A stretch of DNA of 6,484 nucleotides, from positions 1 through 6,484 of the forward strand of contig JAEUQS010000109.1 in the NCBI GenBank assembly GCA_016789625.1, read 5' to 3'. The DNA comes from Acidobacteriota bacterium. Its GTDB lineage: Bacteria; Acidobacteriota; Thermoanaerobaculia; UBA5066. The position numbers and the translations under genes were made by a program. The notes below the pieces were generated by a model. It did not search any database, was not told where the DNA came from, and saw only the letters and a program-made list of their open reading frames with translations. Below are positions 1-5,946 of this stretch, piece by piece (positions within the stretch are counted from its first letter, which is position 1; each line of letters starts with the position of its first letter).

Positions 1-1
1 C

Positions 2-1783
2 GTGCTGTTCTTCGAGAACGCCTCGGGGAACGCGGAGCTCGACTGGTTGCGCGAAGGCCTTGCGGACATGGTCATCACCGATCTCTCGCGCTCCGCCGAG
101 CTGTCGGTGCTGTCCCGTCAGCAGCTGCGGACGATCCTGGACGGTCTGGCCCTCGAGCGCGGCCGGGAGGGCGACCTCGCGGCCGCGCTCGAGGTGGCCC
201 GGAGAGGCCGCGCCAAGGCGCTCGTGCGCGGCACGTTCCTCAGACTCGGAGACCGCGTCCGCCTCGACGTCCAGCTCCTCGAGGGCGCTTCCGGGCGGCT
301 TCTCGCCGCGGAGAGCGCGCTCGCCGAGCGGCCCGAGGAGATCCTCACCCACGTGGACCTCCTCGCCCTGAAGCTGCTCCCGCATCTCGGCGCCAGGCCG
401 CGGGGCGAAGCGCTCCGCCAGACGCTCCGCGACGTGCGCACGGAAAGCCTCGACGCTTATCGCTACTACTCGCTGGGCCTCGAGAAGGCTCAGAGCCTGC
501 ATACCCGGGAGGCCATCGCGCTCTTCGAGAAGGCGCTGGAGCTGGATCCGGGCTTCGCGATCGCACGGGCGCGGATCGGCTACGCGCTCGGCGTCACGGG
601 GAACGAGGGTGACCTCGCTCGGCCTCACTTCGAACGGGCGCTCGCGAGCGGCAGTCGCCTCTCCGCGGAGGACCGTCTGGTCGTGAGCGCCTGGGACGCC
701 ATCGCCCGCCTCGACTATGCGCGCGCCGTCGAGGAGTACCGAAGGCTGGTGCAGAGGTTTCCCGGAGAGGTCGAGCACTACCTGAGGCTGGCCAAGCTGC
801 TCGTGGGGGAGCAGCGGCCGGCGGAGGCCATCGACGTCCTGCGCCGGGGCCTCGTGGTGGACCCCGACGACCGCTACCTCCACAACACGCTCAGCAACGT
901 GTACTCGGACGCCGGTCGCCACGAAGAGGCGATCGCCGAGGCGAACCGCACGGTCGCGCTCGACCCCCAGGAGCCCAACGCCCTCGACACGCTCGCGGCA
1001 GCGCATCACTGGGCCGGCCACTACGAGGAGGCCCTCGAGGTCTACGGACGCGCTCTTTCGCTGAACCCCGAGTTCGGTGTCGCGATCATTCACCTCGGGA
1101 ACCTCCATTTCGAGATGGGCCGCTATCGCGACGCGCTGGCCGCCTTCGAGCGCTACGGAAAGCTCGCGTCGGCCGACTGGGAGCGGGTCCGTTCTCTGGA
1201 CAGTCAGATCTGGCTCCATCTGCGGAAGGGCGATCTGCGGAGGGCGGAAGAGGTGCTCCGCCGGTATCCGGAAGGGGAGGAGTGGGGCGGCGGCGCCTGG
1301 CGGCTCGCCGTGGAGCGCGGCGACCCGGGACTGGAGGCGCGCCTCGCAGCGCTCGAGACCCGCCCTTCGCGCTACACGGGACGGGGGCAGCGCCCGACGC
1401 TTCGCCACATTCTGGTCACGCGCGGCGAGCTGTGCCTTCGAGCGGGCCGGGTCGAAGAGGGGATCGCCTTCTTGCAGAAGGCGCTCGCCCAGCGTCCGCC
1501 CCGCTGGGACATCGATCCGATGGAGGGGGCGCTGGCCGACGCGTATCGGAGGCTCGGCCGGCTCGACGAAGCCGTCGGCGAGTACGAACGTCTCCTCGCG
1601 CTGAATCCCCGAATGCCCGGCGCACTGTACGGCCTGGGCCTCGTCCGTGAGCGCCAGGGCCGGGAGGCCGACGCCCGGCGGCTCTTCGAGGCCTTTCTGG
1701 AAGTCTGGAAAACCGCCGACGAGGACGCTCCGGACCGGCTCGATGCTACGAAGCGTCTGGCCGCTCTCGCGCGCGCCGGCTGA
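2..1783 (+). CDS. TolB-like / TPR-repeat protein, C-terminal part (5' truncated)
   Basis: This is the C-terminal 593 residues of a larger protein; the frame is open to the window edge and stops at TGA 1781-1783. The first ~110 residues look like the TolB amino-terminal-like (FlgO/CsgG-like) domain that follows a regulator head in many bacterial proteins: it opens inside the first beta strand (VLFFENASG), followed by a GLADMVITDLS helix and a VLSRQQLRTIL segment. From about residue 151 come TPR units of ~34 residues: 151-185, 186-221, 222-256, 257-290, 291-324, 325-358 and 359-392, with typical A-x-Y and AL-x-L-D/N-P endings. Residues ~393-505 are less regular, and two more clear TPRs lie at ~506-575. 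No membrane segment is visible. Such C-termini are usually attached to a Ser/Thr kinase or a CadC-like winged-helix DNA-binding domain; which one is present here cannot be seen. The role is probably protein-protein interaction in a signalling regulator. GTG at position 2 is not a credible start because it would cut the TolB-like fold. Confidence 0.85.
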   Translation: MLFFENASGNAELDWLREGLADMVITDLSRSAELSVLSRQQLRTILDGLALERGREGDLAAALEVARRGRAKALVRGTFLRLGDRVRLDVQLLEGASGRLLAAESALAERPEEILTHVDLLALKLLPHLGARPRGEALRQTLRDVRTESLDAYRYYSLGLEKAQSLHTREAIALFEKALELDPGFAIARARIGYALGVTGNEGDLARPHFERALASGSRLSAEDRLVVSAWDAIARLDYARAVEEYRRLVQRFPGEVEHYLRLAKLLVGEQRPAEAIDVLRRGLVVDPDDRYLHNTLSNVYSDAGRHEEAIAEANRTVALDPQEPNALDTLAAAHHWAGHYEEALEVYGRALSLNPEFGVAIIHLGNLHFEMGRYRDALAAFERYGKLASADWERVRSLDSQIWLHLRKGDLRRAEEVLRRYPEGEEWGGGAWRLAVERGDPGLEARLAALETRPSRYTGRGQRPTLRHILVTRGELCLRAGRVEEGIAFLQKALAQRPPRWDIDPMEGALADAYRRLGRLDEAVGEYERLLALNPRMPGALYGLGLVRERQGREADARRLFEAFLEVWKTADEDAPDRLDATKRLAALARAG

Positions 1784-1795
1784 CGATGAAACGAC

Positions 1796-1799
1796 GGAG
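1796..1799 (+). promoter_or_regulatory. Shine-Dalgarno GGAG of the M1 peptidase gene
   Basis: GGAG lies 7 nt before ATG 1807, a normal spacing, and supports this start. It sits in the 23-nt gap after the TPR gene. No promoter-like element fits in that gap, so read-through transcription from the TPR gene is likely. Confidence 0.55.
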
Positions 1800-1806
1800 C
1801 TGAAGT

Positions 1807-3576
1807 ATGCCGATTCTCGACCCTCATTCCTTTGCCGACGCCGAGCAGCCCCAGACCCGCCATCTGACGCTGCGTCTCACCGTGGACTTCACGCGAAGGG
1901 TCCTCGCGGGGGAGGCCGTGCTCCGGCTGGACCGCGACTCGGGCGGGCCGCTCGATCTCGACACGCGCTCGCTCACGATCCGATCGGTGAGGTGCGGCGG
2001 CCGCGAGGTCGCGTTCACGCTCCACGAGGAGACGCCGATCCTCGGACAGAAGCTCTCCTTGAATGTGCCGGCGGGGGAGTCCGAGGTGACGATCGCGTAC
2101 GAGACCTCCCCCGATTCGAGCGCGCTCCAGTGGCTGTCGCCGGAGCAGACCGCGGGGAAGCGGCAGCCGTTTCTCTTCAGTCAGTGCCAGGCGATCCACG
2201 CGCGCGCCCTCGCGCCTCTCCAGGACACGCCGCGGCGGCGCATCACGTACGACGCGGAGCTGACGATCCCGGCGGCCCTCACGGCGGTGATGTCGGCCGG
2301 GCCCGCGGCTCCGGTCGGAGCGCACACGGAGACGAAGGTCCTCGCGTTCCACATGCCCCAGCCGATCGCGCCCTACCTCCTCGCGCTCGCCGTCGGGGAC
2401 CTCGAGGCGCGGGATCTCTCGCCGCGCTCGCGGGTCTATGCCGAGCCGGCCACCGTCGACGCCGCGGCATCGGAGTTCTCGGAGGTGGAGGCGATCCTGG
2501 AGGCGGCCGAGAAGCTCTTCGGGCCCTACGACTGGGACCGCTTCGACATGCTCGTGCTGCCGCCCTCGTTTCCCTACGGCGGCATGGAGAACCCGCGCAT
2601 CACGTTCCTCACGCCCACGCTCCTGGCTGGCGACCGCTCGCTCGTGGCCGTGGTGGCGCACGAGCTCGCCCATTCCTGGACCGGCAACCTCATCACGAAC
2701 GCCACGGCCGAGCACTTCTGGCTGAACGAGGGCTTCACCGTGTGGGCCGAACGCCGCATCGTGGAAGCGGTGTGGGGGCAGGACGCCGTGCTCCTCGCGT
2801 GGGCCAACGGCGCCAAGGCGCTCGAGGGATCGCTGTCGCGCTACGGCAAGGACTCTCCGCTCACGAAGCTGAAGACCGATCTCGTGGGCGTGGATCCCGA
2901 CGATGCGATCTCGCAGATCCCGTACGAGAAGGGCGCGCGGCTCCTCGTGCTCATGGAGCGCTTCGTGGGGCGCGAGCGCTGGGACCGCTTCGTGCGCGAG
3001 TACATGGACCGCTTTCGCTTCTCGTCGATCACCTCGTACCAGTTCCTCGCCTTCCTCGAAGAGAAGCTGCCCGGCACGCCGTTCGCCGTGCGCGCCGAGG
3101 AATGGCTCTACACGGCGGGCCTTCCCGACAATGCGCCCGCGTTCCCCTCGGCGGCCCTCGATGCCATCACGTCGCTGGCCTCGGGCTTCACGGCTGGAGA
3201 GCGGCCCGCCGCAGAGGTCGTCGCGAGGTGGTCGCCCGGAGAGATGGTGCTCTATCTCCAGAACCTCCCGCGCGTGCTCTCGAGCGAGGACTGTGCCTGG
3301 CTCGACGCGAACCTCGCGCTCACGGGCCGCGGCAACCACGAGATCCTCGTCGAGTGGCTCACCGTCGCGGCCGGGTCGGATTACGAGCCGGCGTTCCCGC
3401 GCATCCGTGAGGTCCTCCTCGGCGTGGGCCGCGTGAAGTATCTGCGGCCTCTTTATTCCGCGCTCGGCAGGCACCCGCGCACGCAGGCCCTCGCCCGCGA
3501 CTGCTACGCCGCCGCACGTCCCGGCTACCACGGGCTGTCGCGGAGGGTCGTCGAGCAGGTGATCGCCGGCTACTGA
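1807..3576 (+). CDS. M1 family metallopeptidase, leukotriene A4 hydrolase-like aminopeptidase
   Basis: A complete 589-residue zinc aminopeptidase, close to the ~610 residues of human leukotriene A4 hydrolase (LTA4H). It is expected to remove N-terminal residues from peptides in the cytosol; no signal peptide or membrane segment is present. Visible landmarks are the N-terminal beta-domain signature VDFTRRVLAGEAVL (near residue 27), SALQWLSPEQTAGK (near 106), SQCQAIH (Q126, Q128), the exopeptidase motif YGGMEN at 257-262 (E261), and the zinc motif HELAH at 285-289 with the third ligand E308 in WLNEG. H285, H289 and E308 are the ligands, E286 the general base, and Y373 in PYEKG the likely proton donor. 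The all-helical C-terminal domain keeps R542-V-K544, matching the carboxylate-binding Arg/Lys pair of human LTA4H. D365 matches the Asp (human 375) tied to epoxide hydrolysis. ATG 1807 is supported by an SD and by alignment to the family N-terminus. The stop codon overlaps the convergent gene. A bacterial role beyond peptide turnover is not shown. Confidence 0.95.
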   Translation: MPILDPHSFADAEQPQTRHLTLRLTVDFTRRVLAGEAVLRLDRDSGGPLDLDTRSLTIRSVRCGGREVAFTLHEETPILGQKLSLNVPAGESEVTIAYETSPDSSALQWLSPEQTAGKRQPFLFSQCQAIHARALAPLQDTPRRRITYDAELTIPAALTAVMSAGPAAPVGAHTETKVLAFHMPQPIAPYLLALAVGDLEARDLSPRSRVYAEPATVDAAASEFSEVEAILEAAEKLFGPYDWDRFDMLVLPPSFPYGGMENPRITFLTPTLLAGDRSLVAVVAHELAHSWTGNLITNATAEHFWLNEGFTVWAERRIVEAVWGQDAVLLAWANGAKALEGSLSRYGKDSPLTKLKTDLVGVDPDDAISQIPYEKGARLLVLMERFVGRERWDRFVREYMDRFRFSSITSYQFLAFLEEKLPGTPFAVRAEEWLYTAGLPDNAPAFPSAALDAITSLASGFTAGERPAAEVVARWSPGEMVLYLQNLPRVLSSEDCAWLDANLALTGRGNHEILVEWLTVAAGSDYEPAFPRIREVLLGVGRVKYLRPLYSALGRHPRTQALARDCYAAARPGYHGLSRRVVEQVIAGY

Positions 3577-5462
3577 CCGAGGCGCGTGAAGAGCCGCTCT
3601 TCCGTTCCGGCAACGGGGGGCCGCACCACGGGCTCGGGCTCGAGGAACCGCACGAGCGCGTCGGCGGCGAGGCGGGCCGCGCGCGCGGATTCCTCGGGCG
3701 TGCGGGCGGCGTAGAGCGGCGCGGCGAGCTGCGAGCGCGAGAGGTTCTCGAGAGCCGGGAGCGCCCACAGCTCGTCGGCGAGCGTGCGGGCCGGGATCGC
3801 GGAGGGATTCTCGGCGGCGAGAAGGAGCTTCCTCGCGAGCGCGGCGACGGCGCGGGCCGGAGCGGGATCCGGCGCGGGCCCGGCCACGGTCCGCGGCGCA
3901 AGGCCTTTCGCGTCCCCCTTCAGGCGGCGCGCCTCGTCGACGGGGGCCTTCGGAGGCGCGAGCGCGCGGAGCGCGTAGCGTTCGTTCCCGAAGACCTCGT
4001 CGATGCGCTTGAGCGCGAGCCGCTGGTAGGGCAACGAGCCCTGAGCGTTGCCGGTCGCGAGCTCGGCCTCGGACGACCACATGGCCGAGACGGCCTGCGC
4101 GAGGAGCTTGCGGGCGCGATCGCTTCCGACCTCCGCGACCTCGGGATCGTCGTGGTCCAGCTCGGCGGCGTTGCCGTCCTCGGCCCGGAGAAAGAAGCCG
4201 AACGCGTCGCGCAGCCTGCCCTGCTCTTCGGCCAGCTCCGCCGAGCGTTCCTTCCGCTGCTCCGGAGGTAGGCCCTGGGCGAGCATCCGCAGAGTCCGCG
4301 CCAGGATCTCGCGCTGCGAGAGCGGTCCGTCGAGGGCGCGTGCGGCGGGCGCCGAGGAGCGCATCTCGATGGGTGCGAGGTCCTCGGCGAACCTCAGGAT
4401 GCGCACGGACGAAGCCGTGCGCGAGGGGCCGTCCACGGCGTTGCCGTCGGTCGCTTCGGCCCACATCACGAGCGTGTCGCCCACGCCGAGGCCCAGCTCC
4501 TTCGGGTCGATCCGAGCGGTGATCGTCCCGGACTCACCCGCGACGGCAGGGCCCGGAATCCGCCCGCTCTTGAACGTCATGCCCTCGCCGTACCCGTGAG
4601 CGAGCGTGTACGCGAACGCCAGAGACGTGAGACCGAGATCGTCGCGCGCCGCCGCGCGGAGCTCGAACGGCCCGGGCGGCGCCGTCACGGTCCGGTCCTC
4701 GCGGGGGAGCGTGAGCTCGACCTCGGGCGCGCCGTCGGGCACCACGTCGAACGCGACCACGTGCCCGTCACCGATCCGGAGCGCCGTCGACGTTTGGAGA
4801 GCGAGCTCGAGACGCGCGGAGCCGTCCTTGACGGCGAGGACCTCGGCGGGCCGGCCCTCCTCGGTGAACGTCAGACCCGCCGGCGCGTTCCGCACGTGGA
4901 GGGTGGCGCGCGAGCCCTTCAGCGCCGGGATCGGCGCCGTGGGTTCGTCCACGTGGACGGCTGGACGATGCGCGTAGGCCGGCGCCACGACGTCGACCGA
5001 GAGGGCGAGGGCCGGCTCCACCGCGGCGGCCGGGGAGCTCCGCGTGATTCGCGGCGCGGCGTCCGATCGAGGCGGCAGCGAGCGGACGAGCACCGCGAGG
5101 ACGACCGCGGCCCCCGACGCCGCGAGGATCCGAAGGGTTCGGCGGTAGGACGCGCGGGGGCGCCGCTCGAGCACCCAGGCGGCGAGGTCGTTCCGGAGGC
5201 GGCCGCCTCCGCCCTCGGTGAAGGCCGTCACCGCCCCGTCGAGGGTGGGATCGCGGAGCTCCAGGGAGCGCGCCGCCGCGCGAGGCGTCGCCGTCGAAAG
5301 GAAGAGCGCCCCGAGCGCGGCCGCGAGAGCGAGGCCTGCGGAGGCGCTCTCGAACCCCAGACCGAGCGCGAGGCCGAAACCCGCGGCCGCCAGGACGTTC
5401 AGCGCGGCCTCGGTCGTCCGGGCCCTGCGCACGCGTCCCTGAAGAATGTCGACCGCGCTCAC
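3570..5462 (-). CDS. DUF4175-like membrane protein with large extracytoplasmic region
   Basis: A 630-residue protein of unknown function. Hydrophobic segments at about 20-37, 42-56 and 110-127 suggest two N-terminal TM helices, a cytoplasmic loop rich in Arg/Glu, a third TM helix, and then about 500 residues outside the membrane. That part has beta-rich domains at ~150-245 and ~246-357, where VVPDGAPEVELTLP, an ARDDLGLTSLAF stretch and GDTLVMWAEATDGN resemble the Ig-like repeats of DUF4175 proteins. A charged helical region from ~380 (starting LSQREILARTLRML) to ~500, a Pro/Ala linker at 501-540 and a helical tail follow. DUF4175 genes often sit near MoxR, DUF58 and BatA-type genes; none is present here and the gene stands alone on its strand. 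The start is GTG with no clear Shine-Dalgarno; GTG at codon 11 is a possible alternative, with AGGGA close in front of it. The family call rests on recalled sequence patterns. The gene itself is supported by its long open frame and regular topology. Confidence 0.75.
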   Translation of the reverse strand: MSAVDILQGRVRRARTTEAALNVLAAAGFGLALGLGFESASAGLALAAALGALFLSTATPRAAARSLELRDPTLDGAVTAFTEGGGGRLRNDLAAWVLERRPRASYRRTLRILAASGAAVVLAVLVRSLPPRSDAAPRITRSSPAAAVEPALALSVDVVAPAYAHRPAVHVDEPTAPIPALKGSRATLHVRNAPAGLTFTEEGRPAEVLAVKDGSARLELALQTSTALRIGDGHVVAFDVVPDGAPEVELTLPREDRTVTAPPGPFELRAAARDDLGLTSLAFAYTLAHGYGEGMTFKSGRIPGPAVAGESGTITARIDPKELGLGVGDTLVMWAEATDGNAVDGPSRTASSVRILRFAEDLAPIEMRSSAPAARALDGPLSQREILARTLRMLAQGLPPEQRKERSAELAEEQGRLRDAFGFFLRAEDGNAAELDHDDPEVAEVGSDRARKLLAQAVSAMWSSEAELATGNAQGSLPYQRLALKRIDEVFGNERYALRALAPPKAPVDEARRLKGDAKGLAPRTVAGPAPDPAPARAVAALARKLLLAAENPSAIPARTLADELWALPALENLSRSQLAAPLYAARTPEESARAARLAADALVRFLEPEPVVRPPVAGTEERLFTRLGQ

Positions 5463-5529
5463 GAGTGTGGTTGTACGACGAGATCGCGGGATCCGTTCAC
5501 GGCCGTCCCCGCGATTTAGACTCTCGTCC
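5463..5529. promoter_or_regulatory. Divergent intergenic promoter region, possibly leaderless both ways
   Basis: These 67 nt separate the GTG starts of the DUF4175-like gene (minus) and the VOC gene (plus), so both promoters must lie here or inside the opposing gene. TAGACT at 5517-5522 (4/6 to the -10 consensus) ends 7 nt before GTG 5530. On the minus strand TACAAC at 5475-5470 (also 4/6) ends 7 nt before GTG 5462. Neither start has a Shine-Dalgarno sequence, and a -10 this close to the start codon is the usual arrangement for leaderless mRNAs. The -35 elements are poor: with 17-bp spacers they would both fall around 5493-5499, back to back inside the inverted repeat. The existence of promoter function is inferred from gene orientation; the exact boxes are tentative. 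Confidence 0.4.
5483..5515. repeat. Nested inverted repeat, candidate operator
   Basis: The outer arms are ATCGCGGGA (5483-5491) and TCCCCGCGAT (5506-5515), complementary except for one extra C at 5507. Inside them lies a second perfect dyad, CCGT-TC-ACGG (5493-5502). The centres (about 5499 and 5497.5) are close to the midpoint of the two divergent start codons (5496). The location over the presumed -35 regions suits a repressor or activator site acting on both genes. No regulator is encoded in the window. Chance dyads are fairly common in DNA this GC-rich, so function is unproven. Confidence 0.45.
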
Positions 5530-5946
5530 GTGTCCCAGCCTTTTCACTACGCGTTCTTCGTGACGGACCTCGAATCCACGCGCCGTTTCTACGGCGAGGT
5601 GCTGGGCTGCCGCGAGGGGCGCAGCACCGGGACGTGGGTGGACTTCGACTTCTTCGGGCATCAGATCTCCGCGCACACCACCGGAACCGTTCCGCCCACG
5701 CAGGATCGCGGCTTCGTGGACGGCGTCGCCGTGCCGATGCCGCACTTCGGGGCGGTTCTCGAGTGGGACGTCTTCCAGGCCCTCGCGGCACGCATCCGGG
5801 CCGCGGGCCTTCCGTTCGTCCTCGAGCCCCGGCTGCGCTACGAAGGGAAGCCCGGCGAGCAGCTCACGATGTTCCTCCTCGACGCGAGCGGGAACGCGCT
5901 CGAGTTCAAGGCGTTCCGAAACCCGGCCGAGCTCTTCACCGCATGA
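5530..5946 (+). CDS. VOC family protein (glyoxalase/bleomycin resistance/dioxygenase superfamily)
   Basis: A 138-residue single-chain VOC protein, the usual length for a two-module betaalphabetabetabeta fold. It opens with FHYAFFVTDLESTRRFYGEV, the classic first beta strand and helix. A second module starts near PHFGAVLEW (71-79) and ends with MFLLDASGNALEFKAF (114-129). H6, H72 and E125 are spaced as the metal-binding 2-His-1-carboxylate set of type I extradiol dioxygenase-like VOC proteins, so a divalent-metal enzyme is likely; substrate and reaction cannot be told from the sequence. The start chosen is GTG 5530, which places the fold at residue 5. An in-frame ATG at 5446 would add an Arg/Ser-rich extension of 28 residues, unlike the family, and would overlap the divergent gene. 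No Shine-Dalgarno precedes GTG 5530, consistent with a leaderless message. Its TGA overlaps the next ATG, indicating co-translation with the FAD oxidoreductase. Confidence 0.9.
   Translation: MSQPFHYAFFVTDLESTRRFYGEVLGCREGRSTGTWVDFDFFGHQISAHTTGTVPPTQDRGFVDGVAVPMPHFGAVLEWDVFQALAARIRAAGLPFVLEPRLRYEGKPGEQLTMFLLDASGNALEFKAFRNPAELFTA

Noticed and set aside
2..4. GTG at the window edge as start of the TPR protein
   Set aside because: It falls inside the first beta strand of the TolB-like domain; the frame most likely continues upstream.
1647..3410. 587-codon plus-strand frame overlapping the peptidase
   Set aside because: It is out of frame with the M1 gene, and its Arg/Ala/Gly/Pro-rich product shows no recognisable motif; the M1 frame carries all catalytic motifs.
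3602..3616. Hairpin CCGTT-CCGGC-AACGG just after the peptidase stop as a terminator
   Set aside because: The stem is only 5 bp, no T-run follows on the plus strand, and it lies within coding sequence of the convergent gene.
1372..4464. 1030-codon open frame on the minus strand across the peptidase gene and into the DUF4175-like gene
   Set aside because: It is a stop-free shadow of GC-rich coding DNA. The translation is Arg/His/Ala/Gly-rich without domains, and it covers the unmistakable M1 gene and part of another real gene in a different frame.
4596..5519. 307-codon plus-strand frame opposite the DUF4175-like gene
   Set aside because: Its composition is almost entirely Arg/Glu/Gly, typical of an antisense shadow, while the minus-strand frame has TM helices and ordered beta domains.
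5446..5529. Longer N-terminus for the VOC protein from ATG 5446
   Set aside because: The added 28 residues are basic and low-complexity, precede the family's normal start, and would overlap the start of the divergent gene by 17 nt.
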